Assembly: GCA_002825515.1 (NCBI GenBank)
Contig: PJET01000057.1
Coordinates: 1-12,433, forward strand
Length of the DNA stretch: 12,433 nt
Direction of reading: 5' to 3'
Source of the DNA: Candidatus Thorarchaeota archaeon MP11T_1
GTDB lineage: Archaea > Asgardarchaeota > Thorarchaeia > Thorarchaeales > Thorarchaeaceae
Below the pieces are notes generated by a model. It had not been told where the DNA came from, ran no database searches, and saw nothing but the letters and a program-made list of their open reading frames with translations. A program made the position numbers and the translations under genes. Positions 1 to 5,722 of the stretch are shown here, piece after piece. The first letter of the stretch is position 1, and every line of letters starts with the position of its first letter.

Positions 1-1185
1 ATTGTTGTACTTTTAGTTCTCAATATAGATCTCGTTATCGCTTGGTCTGCCATCTTTGGATTACTGGCTGGAGTTTTCATAGGATTCACCTCAGACGTCT
101 TTACAAATGACAAGGGTCTCTTTGGTTTCAAACCTGTTCAAAACATGGTAGATAATGCTGAGAAGAGTACTGCAAACTTGATTCTATCCGGCTACTCCTA
201 TGGTCTGCTAAGTGCTGTCCCATCCGTTCTTGGAGTTGTTGCGGCACTTGTCGCCTCCTTTGTACTCGGGTCGGTATCAACCTCTGCAGGACTTGGAGGT
301 TGGTCAGGAGGTATCTATACTGTTGCAATAGCAGCAGTGGGTCTTTTGGCAACAAATGGTCTTACTATGAGTTCTGATAGCTACGGTCCGATCGTCGATA
401 ATGCGAGAGGAGTAATTGAACAAGCAGAAGCTCCTCATGAAGCAATAGTCGCATGTGACAAACTTGACGCTGCCGGAAATACCGCGAAAGCGATCACAAA
501 GGGATTTGCAATTGGTTCAGCTGCAATATCTGTCTTAGCACTCTTTGCAGCCTACATAGAATCAGCAGAGGTTCTCCTTGCAACTGAGGTTATTGTGAAC
601 ATATCAAATCCCTTCATTCTCGCTGGTGTCTTCATTGGAGCTCTGGTGCCTGTGACATTCACGGCGATGCTGATTCTTGGAGTAGACCGCAATGCAGGTC
701 GAATGATCAAAGAGATACGCCGTCAGTTTGATGCTGATCCAGGCATATTAGCAGGAACCTCGAAACCTGATTATGAGAAATGCATAGGGATTGCAACATC
801 GGGTGCTATTCGTGAACTTATGCCTTCTACCTTACTGGCAATAGGAACCACAATACTGACTGGTGTATTACTGGGATTGGAAGCTCTTGGTGGCTATCTC
901 GGCGGTGCTGTAGTGGTTGGTTTCATTATGGCACTTCTAATGAGCAATTCTGGTGGAGCATGGGATAATACAAAGAAGATGATCGAGTCTCCAGAGTATG
1001 ACCACAATCACCCAAGGTATGAACAGATACACCGAAACTCAGTACGTGGTGACATGGTGGGTGACCCATTCAAAGACACTGCAGGCCCCTCAATTAACAC
1101 ACTACTAGTGGTCATCTCGTTGACAGCAACATTGTTCCTACCGTTGATTGCACAACTTCACCTGTGGTTCATGACTCTATTCTAA
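1..1185 (+). CDS. hppA: Membrane-bound proton-translocating pyrophosphatase, C-terminal part (5' end outside window)
   Basis: Integral membrane pyrophosphatase that couples PPi hydrolysis to ion pumping across the cytoplasmic membrane. The frame is open from base 1, so the gene enters from the left; about 394 residues are present of a family length near 670-700. The ATG at 145 is internal, because family-like sequence continues upstream of it. Family landmarks seen are YGPIVDNARG (about bases 382-411), the LDAAGNTAKAITKGFAIGSA block (about 463-522), GGAWDNTKKMIE (about 955-990) and the C-terminal GDMVGDPFKDTAGPSIN (about 1048-1098), with several long hydrophobic helices between them. The Lys at 487-489 (GNTA-K-A) occupies the position that separates K+-independent (Lys) from K+-dependent (Ala) enzymes, so a K+-independent proton pump is inferred. 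The membrane helix carrying the ion-selectivity Glu lies upstream of the window. Family assignment is very secure. Confidence 0.95.
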   Translation: MVVLLVLNIDLVIAWSAIFGLLAGVFIGFTSDVFTNDKGLFGFKPVQNMVDNAEKSTANLILSGYSYGLLSAVPSVLGVVAALVASFVLGSVSTSAGLGGWSGGIYTVAIAAVGLLATNGLTMSSDSYGPIVDNARGVIEQAEAPHEAIVACDKLDAAGNTAKAITKGFAIGSAAISVLALFAAYIESAEVLLATEVIVNISNPFILAGVFIGALVPVTFTAMLILGVDRNAGRMIKEIRRQFDADPGILAGTSKPDYEKCIGIATSGAIRELMPSTLLAIGTTILTGVLLGLEALGGYLGGAVVVGFIMALLMSNSGGAWDNTKKMIESPEYDHNHPRYEQIHRNSVRGDMVGDPFKDTAGPSINTLLVVISLTATLFLPLIAQLHLWFMTLF

Positions 1186-1186
1186 A

Positions 1187-1203
1187 GAATGAGCAAATCA
1201 TTC
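1187..1203 (+). terminator. Small hairpin just after the pyrophosphatase stop codon
   Basis: A perfect 6-bp inverted repeat (GAATGA, loop GCAAA, TCATTC) begins one base after the hppA stop. It is AT-rich and has no clear T-run directly after it. It may mark the 3' end of the transcript, but a 6-bp stem can also occur by chance. Confidence 0.25.
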
Positions 1204-1269
1204 ATCTATATTCGGTACCTATTCTAGTGTAAACTTTATTCTGTTCAAAAATCTAAAAGAGGGATAAGG

Positions 1270-1509
1270 GTGCTTGTGAAAGAAGATAGTCCATCGATTG
1301 TTAAAAACGGTGATTATCTATCCTGCTTTGCTGCGGTGTTTATCGTCATAGGACTCTTAATTATCGGGATACAGGGCTATCCCACACCCGCATACTCCCC
1401 GATTAAAGACTGGATTGGGCTTGGGCTATTTGTAATTGGGTTCATATTTGCATGGGTGCGGTTAAAATGGAACCGTCAGAGGGATAAGATGAGCGCTTCC
1501 GACTTTTAG
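1270..1509 (+). CDS. Small two-helix membrane protein of unknown function
   Basis: Not recognised as a named family. The 79-residue product has two hydrophobic segments, about residues 17-36 (rich in I, V, L, G) and 48-63, joined by a short Pro/Gly loop. The C-terminal tail is basic (RLKWNRQRDK), which by the positive-inside rule places both termini in the cytoplasm. The GTG at 1270 is preferred because a GAGGG sits about 6 bases upstream (around 1259-1263). A second GTG at 1276 is possible and would remove two residues. The gene lies 84 bases after the pyrophosphatase on the same strand and converges with the acetyltransferase gene. It stands apart rather than in a tight operon, so context gives little hint of function. 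That it is a real gene is likely but not proven. Confidence 0.6.
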   Translation: MLVKEDSPSIVKNGDYLSCFAAVFIVIGLLIIGIQGYPTPAYSPIKDWIGLGLFVIGFIFAWVRLKWNRQRDKMSASDF

Positions 1510-1532
1510 TCTATCACACAAGGTTCTAGTAA

Positions 1533-1555
1533 CACTATTACTCACTCTCATAGTG
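1533..1555. terminator. Possible hairpin between convergent genes
   Basis: CACTAT (1533-1538) pairs with ATAGTG (1550-1555) across an 11-base loop. Flanking GTTC (1523-1526) and GAAC (1556-1559) could extend the stem around a bulge. It lies in the 87-base gap between two convergent genes, where 3' ends of both transcripts are expected. No strong T-run is present; weak evidence. Confidence 0.2.
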
Positions 1556-1596
1556 GAACGAAAGTAGTATATTTCTACCAATCAGGGGACTCGTGG

Positions 1597-2385
1597 TTAT
1601 TGAAGAATTACTATTCGTCCAAATCTGCTCACATTGAGTTGCATCTCATCTTTGAATGAAGAAACAAATGCGGTTTCTACTCGAATCCTTTCATTCTCCT
1701 TGATCTGCGGGATCATCTCGTTCCAAAGAACGAGTTTCATTGACCCTGAATCGTCAGACAAAATGACCTCGGCAACCTGGTGCCTCTTGTTATCCCTCTT
1801 TGAGAAGACCTCTCTGGTTTCGGATATATTTTGTACCGTTCCTTCAATGATGTATTTCTCATCATTATCAGACACATTTGCAATCTTAGTTGTTTCAATC
1901 TTATACTCAGGGTCTAAGACTAGTTCGTATGCTCGCAAATCGAAAGTAGGAACCCATCGAAAGATTCCATATTGTCTAAAACCCAATTTTTCATAGTATG
2001 CTTTTGTTCGAGTGTTCCAATCAGGTGTATCTAAGGTCCATCTCTTTGCTTGTGGATACTTCTCCATTATTAGCCTAAACGATTCTCTTCCAATCCCTTT
2101 TCGATGGTAATCCGGATCCACGAAGACATTGAAAATCTCATAGTGAGTATCGCTGATTCTCCAGACTGTAGTGCCACCTACAATCTTCCCCTCGTACAAA
2201 ATCTTCAGATAATCACCGGATTTATTCTGTATCATCTGTTTTTGATGTTCAGGGGAATCATATCCAGGTGGTCCTCCAGGTCCAGGAGCTCCCACATCTT
2301 CATCAGAATCGAAAGCTCGTTTTGAGATGTCTGCTAATCTCTTTGCATCATCTGGTTCTGCAAGTTCAATAGTAATTGTACTCAT
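1597..2385 (-). CDS. GNAT-family N-acetyltransferase fused to a C-terminal OB-fold domain
   Basis: Two-domain protein of 262 residues. Residues about 1-155 form a GNAT acetyltransferase: a beta strand leading into VDPDYHRKGIGR (89-100) with the R-x-G-x-G/A acetyl-CoA pyrophosphate-binding loop, and YYEKLGFR (130-137), typical of the family's last helix and strand. Residues about 166-262 look like an OB-fold of the RPA/SSB nucleic-acid-binding type, with EGTVQNISETREVF, VAEVILSDDSGSMKLVLWN and a closing strand. A Gly/Pro-rich loop lies at 31-44. The start is supported by GAGGT at 2393-2397, 7 bases upstream, and by a TATA-like box further up. The substrate is unknown. The OB-fold suggests that acetylation is directed to a nucleic-acid-bound protein or an RNA, which is inference only. 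The gene is monocistronic as far as can be seen. Confidence 0.85.
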   Translation of the reverse strand: MSTITIELAEPDDAKRLADISKRAFDSDEDVGAPGPGGPPGYDSPEHQKQMIQNKSGDYLKILYEGKIVGGTTVWRISDTHYEIFNVFVDPDYHRKGIGRESFRLIMEKYPQAKRWTLDTPDWNTRTKAYYEKLGFRQYGIFRWVPTFDLRAYELVLDPEYKIETTKIANVSDNDEKYIIEGTVQNISETREVFSKRDNKRHQVAEVILSDDSGSMKLVLWNEMIPQIKENERIRVETAFVSSFKDEMQLNVSRFGRIVILQ

Positions 2386-2427
2386 TGTCCTAACCTCGAA
2401 ATATCATTCTGAATAGCAGTTTCAATT

Positions 2428-2436
2428 CTATTATAA
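2428..2436 (-). promoter_or_regulatory. TATA-like promoter of the GNAT/OB-fold gene
   Basis: On the minus strand this reads TTATAATAG. A start site about 25 bases downstream would fall near 2405, leaving a short leader that contains the GAGGT site at 2393-2397 before the ATG. The spacing is what an archaeal TBP/TFB promoter would need. Confidence 0.45.
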
Positions 2437-2506
2437 CTAAGACGCTTTGGAATTCCGAGAAACCTGTTTAGATATGAATCACTCTGACCTGGAAAAGTAC
2501 ATAGAC

Positions 2507-2530
2507 CGCAATTCTTCTCAGAGAATTGCG
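2507..2530 (-). terminator. Stem-loop downstream of rps19
   Basis: A perfect 9-bp inverted repeat (CGCAATTCT and AGAATTGCG, 6-base loop) begins 15 bases after the rps19 stop codon. On the minus strand it is followed after a short gap by TACTTTTCC. Its position and the short T-tract fit a 3'-end or terminator element for the rps19 transcript. Archaeal termination mainly needs oligo-T, so the hairpin may serve RNA stability instead. Confidence 0.4.
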
Positions 2531-2544
2531 CCAGTTATCCTCTT

Positions 2545-2955
2545 CTATTTCAGCGGCACATAAGCAGAGGACTTTGTAGCACCGATTCCTGGATTTCCGT
2601 GCTTGACAGGTTTGTTTGTAACTGAGAATTCCCCTAAAACATGTCCAATCATTTGGGGGATGATTTTGATGCGAGTGAAATCCTTACCGTTGTGAACACC
2701 AATAGTGAGATCAACCATTTCAGGAAGAATGACCATGTCACGACAATGAGTACGAACGACTACTTCCTTTCCCTTCCTCTGCTGTTTCCTCGCTGCTCTG
2801 AGCTTCATGAGCAGTTTCTTCTGACGTGGGGGCAAGCCGCGCTTAAGGGTTCTTCTTCTGCGAGATGGGAGCAGCTCGATGAGCGAGTCCATGTTCATCT
2901 TAGCTAGCTCTGACAGAGGATATCCGCGGTACATTGGTTCGCCTTTTTGTGACAT
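2545..2955 (-). CDS. rps19: Small ribosomal subunit protein uS19 (archaeal type)
   Basis: Protein of the head of the 30S subunit, contacting 16S rRNA near the A site and the uS13 interface. The 136 residues match archaeal/eukaryotic uS19 (S15e) throughout: YRGYPLSEL near the N-terminus, the basic LLPSRRRRTLKRGL segment, RTHCRDMVILPEMV, IGVHNGKDF, MIGHVLGEFSVT, and the C-terminal VKHGNPGIGATKSSAYVPLK. The length is normal for archaea and nothing is missing. The ATG at 2955 is supported by GGTGA (2960-2964) four bases upstream. The gene usually lies between rpl2 and rpl22 in the archaeal S10 operon; here it is alone, between a TPR gene and an acetyltransferase gene, with its own apparent promoter. 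It ends with TAG, showing that TAG acts as a normal stop in this genome. Confidence 0.97.
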   Translation of the reverse strand: MSQKGEPMYRGYPLSELAKMNMDSLIELLPSRRRRTLKRGLPPRQKKLLMKLRAARKQQRKGKEVVVRTHCRDMVILPEMVDLTIGVHNGKDFTRIKIIPQMIGHVLGEFSVTNKPVKHGNPGIGATKSSAYVPLK

Positions 2956-2978
2956 GTTATCACCAATTATGATATACG

Positions 2979-2997
2979 GAGTCGATTCTGACGACTC
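2979..2997 (-). promoter_or_regulatory. Inverted repeat in the rps19 leader
   Basis: GAGTCG (2979-2984) and CGACTC (2992-2997) are separated by 7 bases. They lie between the putative TATA box and the ribosome binding site of rps19, 24-42 bases before the ATG. The repeat could form a leader hairpin or a protein-binding site. No known ribosomal-protein autoregulatory motif was recognised. Confidence 0.25.
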
Positions 2998-3024
2998 ACA
3001 TCTGTGCTGAACCCGAGAGGTGTC

Positions 3025-3031
3025 AATTTAA
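3025..3031 (-). promoter_or_regulatory. TATA-like box upstream of rps19
   Basis: The minus strand reads CCTTAAATTGAC here. A start site about 25 bases downstream would be near 3000, giving a leader of about 45 bases. It lies in the 93-base gap between the TPR gene and rps19, consistent with rps19 being separately transcribed. Confidence 0.35.
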
Positions 3032-3048
3032 GGATTGCGTACTGGCCA

Positions 3049-3588
3049 TCAGTCGGGTCGATGAATCACATTGCCATCATGATCTAGCATGCCTGCTTTT
3101 CGCATTGCTACTCTGACCCAGCCCATTGCTGATTCAAGACCCGGGTCTCGTATCAACGCCAATTTAGCAAGACGAACTGCATCCTCCCATCGTTCTAACT
3201 CATAGTTGATCTCCGCCATGTTGACAATCGCAAGTGGCTGACGTTCTTCTCTCTCTAGGGCTTTCTCAAAGCTCATTAGAGCCTCCTCAAGAAGTCCAAG
3301 GTTTCTGAGCATTACGCCCATGTTGAAGTGTGGAACGGGACTATTTCGATTCAAGTTTGCTGCAGTGTCAAGGAGTGCTAGTGCTTCAACTGTCTGAGGA
3401 CTATCTCTAGTAGGTTTTTCTTGGATCTCCATGAGAGCGACAGCTAATGTTATGTATGCGTTCGTGTGATCTGGTTTCTTTTCAATAATCAATCTGAGTT
3501 TTGTGATGGCTTCTGCTGCTTTACCATCATTCAACAATCTTGCAGCTTCTTCATACTCTACGTCTTTTGAACGTCCAAAGATAGGCAT
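3049..3588 (-). CDS. Tetratricopeptide repeat (TPR) protein
   Basis: A 179-residue protein made almost entirely of helix-turn-helix TPR units, which serve as protein-protein interaction scaffolds. Repeats can be followed from EEAARLLNDGKAAEAITKL through LRLIIEKKPDHTNAYITLAVAL, a longer linker containing TRDSPQTVEALALLD, then VPHFNMGVMLRNLGLLEEAL and PLAIVNMAEINYELERWEDA: about four units with the usual small and Pro/Asp residues at turns. No signal peptide or membrane helix is seen, so it is probably cytoplasmic. The ATG at 3588 gives MPIFGRSKD, a natural N-terminus. A GTG at 3645 would add 19 residues unlike a TPR and would overlap a palindrome. The Shine-Dalgarno site is weak, and a short leader is possible. 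The binding partner is unknown; neighbours are rps19 and the DPM2-like gene, both with their own promoters. Confidence 0.85.
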   Translation of the reverse strand: MPIFGRSKDVEYEEAARLLNDGKAAEAITKLRLIIEKKPDHTNAYITLAVALMEIQEKPTRDSPQTVEALALLDTAANLNRNSPVPHFNMGVMLRNLGLLEEALMSFEKALEREERQPLAIVNMAEINYELERWEDAVRLAKLALIRDPGLESAMGWVRVAMRKAGMLDHDGNVIHRPD

Positions 3589-3642
3589 CTCATAACACTG
3601 AATCAAACATTCCGAATTAACTCTTAAGTAATGAGCTATTTG

Positions 3643-3660
3643 CACTTATTCCAATAAGTG
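3643..3660. repeat. Palindromic site upstream of the TPR gene
   Basis: CACTTATT (3643-3650) and AATAAGTG (3653-3660) are perfect inverted arms around a CC spacer. The site lies about 55-72 bases before the TPR start, where a regulator or activator site could sit relative to a promoter near 3617-3628 (CTTAAGAGTTAA on the minus strand). The regulator is unknown. Confidence 0.35.
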
Positions 3661-3691
3661 GCATACTAGCTATAAGGAGAATGATATGAGT

Positions 3692-3705
3692 GGGCCTTTC
3701 GGCCC
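3692..3705 (-). terminator. GNRA-tetraloop hairpin downstream of the DPM2-like gene
   Basis: In minus-strand RNA this is a 5-bp all-G/C stem (GGGCC/GGCCC) closed by a GAAA loop, a very stable GNRA tetraloop; on the plus strand the loop would be UUUC. It begins 26 bases after the stop codon of the 3731 gene, so it is placed as a 3'-end or processing element of that transcript. Outer AGCTAT (3668-3673) and ATAGCT (3712-3717) could close a larger structure. Confidence 0.4.
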
Positions 3706-3730
3706 TTTCTAATAGCTGTATCCGAAATGA

Positions 3731-4048
3731 TTACTCTTCAGCCTTCTCTTTGACTTCTTCTTCATCGAAGTCGAAGTCCTCGAGTGGCTCTGGAGCCGGA
3801 GTGGTTAGCATTGTCCAGCCAATCCACATAGCTATGACCATGATCAGAACCACGCCCAGGTATATCGGTAGTTGAACTAGGAAATCTGGACTTGGATTGA
3901 ATAGAGGTGCCAAAGCACCAAATGTGTCAACAACCCAGGTTGAGAGGTCTGGGAACAGCTGAAGGATAACTAGCCCCCAAGTGTAGTATATTAGCACCAG
4001 CAGGGCGAAGATGAAGATAAGGGCACCAATTGCCTTTTCTTTTCCGAT
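3731..4048 (-). CDS. Small two-helix membrane protein, DPM2-like candidate; probable non-standard start codon
   Basis: About 105 residues if begun at the ATC at 4048, with two membrane helices (about 7-32 and 59-81) and a very acidic C-terminal tail (about 86-105, EDFDFDEEE). The first helix has YYT at 21-23 followed by WGLVILQLF; the second begins QLPIYLG. From memory, eukaryotic DPM2, the small subunit stabilising dolichol-phosphate-mannose synthase, has the same layout: two helices, YYTAWVILLPF in the first and an IPLAAG-like start to the second. A DPM2-like role in lipid-linked sugar synthesis is inferred and untested. The acidic tail is extra. The only standard start (GTG, 3997) would delete most of helix 1. 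GAGGAG at 4059-4064 and the TATA-like box both point to a start near 4048-4054. Real coding sequence is likely; the function is tentative. Confidence 0.6.
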   Translation of the reverse strand: MGKEKAIGALIFIFALLVLIYYTWGLVILQLFPDLSTWVVDTFGALAPLFNPSPDFLVQLPIYLGVVLIMVIAMWIGWTMLTTPAPEPLEDFDFDEEEVKEKAEE

Positions 4049-4058
4049 CGTGATTACT

Positions 4059-4064
4059 CTCCTC
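4059..4064 (-). promoter_or_regulatory. Shine-Dalgarno site that places the DPM2-like start near 4048
   Basis: The minus strand reads GAGGAG then AGTAATCACGATCGG. The ATC at 4048 lies at about 10 bases, the usual distance, and a second ATC at 4054 lies very close. The GTG at 3997 is over 60 bases away, too far to use this site. The in-frame TAG at 4064-4066 overlaps the site, so the gene cannot start further upstream. Confidence 0.5.
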
Positions 4065-4103
4065 TATTTGTTAAAGGAACTATTCCGGTTAGCGTGAGTG
4101 CAC

Positions 4104-4111
4104 TAATAAAA
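4104..4111 (-). promoter_or_regulatory. TATA-like promoter of the DPM2-like gene
   Basis: The minus strand reads AATCCTTTTATTAG, a good TATA-like octamer (TTTTATTA). A start site about 25 bases downstream (near 4080) would give a leader of about 20-30 bases ending in GAGGAG, which fits translation beginning near 4048-4054. Confidence 0.45.
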
Positions 4112-4267
4112 GGATTACGTAGGGAAAGGTAATGCATTATCTAGTGATGAAATGTGCTCCTAGAAATTACATACATTATCCATTAGGTTCTTTCCCATAA
4201 GCCATAATTTTCGTCGCTACACAAACCCTAGACAAATCGGCATTCTTTTTGGGACGCTTAACTCGAG

Positions 4268-4287
4268 AATTTACATCCAATTTACAT
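4268..4287 (+). promoter_or_regulatory. Tandem AATTTACAT repeat at the hdr operon promoter
   Basis: AATTTACAT occurs at 4268-4276 and again at 4279-4287, an 11-bp period or about one DNA turn. The first copy is centred about 28 bases before the hdrC ATG, the right distance for a TATA box giving a nearly leaderless mRNA. This agrees with the weak ribosome binding site there. The pair could also be a regulator site covering the start region. The rest of the gap from 4112 to 4267 holds only AT-rich sequence, including another TATA-like ATAATTTT at 4204-4211. Confidence 0.35.
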
Positions 4288-4299
4288 GGTTTGACTATT

Positions 4300-4827
4300 A
4301 TGACAGCTCATGGTATATCCTCGGACCTTGAATTTCGTAAGTGGATCCTTCGACAACCAGAGGGTAAGACACTATTGAAATGCTACCAATGTGGAAGGTG
4401 CACCGCCGCCTGTCCTGTCGCAACGATAGATGATTCTTTCAACCCTCGACTCTTTCTAGAGAAGCTTATTCTAGCAGATGAATCATTGGCACAGGAGCGA
4501 CTGATCTGGACTTGCCTGACCTGTGAACAGTGTGAAGTCCGATGTCCTGAGCATGTGAAGATACCAGAGATCCTAGTACTTGCCAAAGTGAGGGGTCTAC
4601 TTTCCGGAAATACACCTCAGACTGCACTGGATAGAGCGCGAGCTATTCTGTCAGAAGGACGTACAATCTTAGTAAGCGATCCAATGCTTAAAACTCGCGA
4701 AAAAATGGGGTTACCTAGTTTAGGTGTCCCTCCAGTTGCACAGCTTGGTAAAATCCTCAAGGAACTAGGTACTGTCGAACGTGTTGAATCAGCTGAGTCT
4801 AGATATGGAGGTGCTGAGGGTGAGTAA
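4300..4827 (+). CDS. hdrC: HdrC-like iron-sulfur subunit (first copy)
   Basis: Heterodisulfide reductase subunit C-like protein, 175 residues. It carries two [4Fe-4S] motifs of the form Cx2Cx2Cx3CP: C28/C31/C34/C38 (CYQCGRCTAACP) and C72/C75/C78/C82 (CLTCEQCEVRCP). Between them lies the usual helical linker with NPRLFLEKLIL. HdrC relays electrons from HdrA to the catalytic HdrB, encoded next and overlapping by 8 bases. The protein is soluble, with no membrane-anchoring helices of the HdrE/QmoC type. The ATG at 4300 is chosen over a TTG at 4249, whose added 17 residues are not HdrC-like and which lacks a ribosome binding site. It is the first gene of the operon and may be translated from a nearly leaderless mRNA. 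The family call is very secure; the physiological substrate is not known. Confidence 0.92.
   Translation: MTAHGISSDLEFRKWILRQPEGKTLLKCYQCGRCTAACPVATIDDSFNPRLFLEKLILADESLAQERLIWTCLTCEQCEVRCPEHVKIPEILVLAKVRGLLSGNTPQTALDRARAILSEGRTILVSDPMLKTREKMGLPSLGVPPVAQLGKILKELGTVERVESAESRYGGAEGE
4807..4813 (+). promoter_or_regulatory. GGAGGTG ribosome binding site that fixes the hdrB start
   Basis: A perfect archaeal Shine-Dalgarno sequence inside the end of hdrC, 6 bases before the GTG at 4820. It favours that GTG over the ATG at 4805, which overlaps the site itself. Confidence 0.7.
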
Positions 4828-5722
4828 GTCAACTGAATACACCTATTTCCCTGGTTGTACTATCCCCTTCAGACTTCCACACTTTGAGCTCACAATGAGG
4901 GAGGTTCTGAACCGTCTAAATGTGGAGCTAATAACAGACGAGGGGCACACATGCTGTCCTGAACCAACCACATTCCCCGGTGTGGACATCGAAGCTTGGT
5001 TTACCATAGGCGCCAGAAATATTGCTGTGAGCGAAGCAAGTTCTCGTGACACAGTTGCTCTATGTAGTGGTTGTTTTCACACGTTGTCTGTTGTGAAACA
5101 CACACTCAAAACAGATTCAGACATACGAGATAGGGTCAACAAGAGACTGAAGAAGGCTGGAATGCAAGCAACTGGAGAAGTCACTGTGAAGAACATCCTT
5201 CATGTATTACATGAGGATGTTGGCTTGGATCAAATCGCGAAAAAAATAACTCATCCTCTCAAGGGTCTCTCCATCGCCTCTCATTATGGGTGTCACCTTG
5301 TAAGACCAATTGAAGCAACACACATGGATGATGCAGAGAATCCACGATGGATGGAGGATTTAATCAGAGTTGTTGGCGCTGAGCCAGTGGAATACAAGGA
5401 TAAGATGGCTTGTTGTGGTGCTCCTATAGGACCTTCCGATGAGTCAAAGTCGTTCAAGCTCACTGCCCAGAAGCTTCAGAAAATAAGTGATGCAGGTGCA
5501 GATGCGATTGTTCTAATCTGTCCCACTTGCTATACACAACTCGAGATGCAGCAGAGGAAAGCCATCGAGTATCTAGACACAGAACTCAATATGCCTGTCT
5601 TATACTTGGGAGAGATGCTAGCTCTTGCGATGGGTCTGACAGATCTTGTAGTCAGCAATTCAAGAAGGTATCATCGGGTGAAAATAGAACCCTTACTTGA
5701 AAAAATAGGAGTTGGTGAGTGA
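4820..5722 (+). CDS. hdrB: HdrB-like catalytic subunit with two CCG domains
   Basis: Heterodisulfide reductase subunit B-like protein, 300 residues from a GTG start. Two cysteine-rich CCG domains are complete. The first is C13-x31-C45C46-x35-C82-x2-C85; the second is C158-x39-C198C199-x34-C234-x2-C237. These match the Cx31-39CCx35-36CxxC pattern (second gap one residue shorter), which in methanogen HdrB binds the paired non-cubane [4Fe-4S] clusters that cleave CoM-S-S-CoB. The first pair reads CCPEP and the second CCGAP, as usual for the family. With all ligands present it should be redox-active, but nothing here shows methanogenesis, so the disulfide or other substrate is open. It overlaps hdrC by 8 bases and its TGA overlaps the next ATG (TGATG), indicating translational coupling and fixed stoichiometry. 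Confidence 0.93.
   Translation: MSKSTEYTYFPGCTIPFRLPHFELTMREVLNRLNVELITDEGHTCCPEPTTFPGVDIEAWFTIGARNIAVSEASSRDTVALCSGCFHTLSVVKHTLKTDSDIRDRVNKRLKKAGMQATGEVTVKNILHVLHEDVGLDQIAKKITHPLKGLSIASHYGCHLVRPIEATHMDDAENPRWMEDLIRVVGAEPVEYKDKMACCGAPIGPSDESKSFKLTAQKLQKISDAGADAIVLICPTCYTQLEMQQRKAIEYLDTELNMPVLYLGEMLALAMGLTDLVVSNSRRYHRVKIEPLLEKIGVGE

Noticed and set aside
3589..3645. Longer TPR protein starting from a GTG at 3645
   Set aside because: The extra 19 residues do not resemble a TPR N-terminus, the GTG lies in a palindrome, and the ATG at 3588 gives a natural start.
4130..4139. 10-bp palindrome TAATGCATTA in the divergent promoter region
   Set aside because: A 10-base palindrome is expected about a dozen times by chance in a window of this size; there is no further support.
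4249..4299. Longer HdrC starting from a TTG at 4249
   Set aside because: There is no ribosome binding site, the added residues are not HdrC-like, and the region holds the likely promoter.
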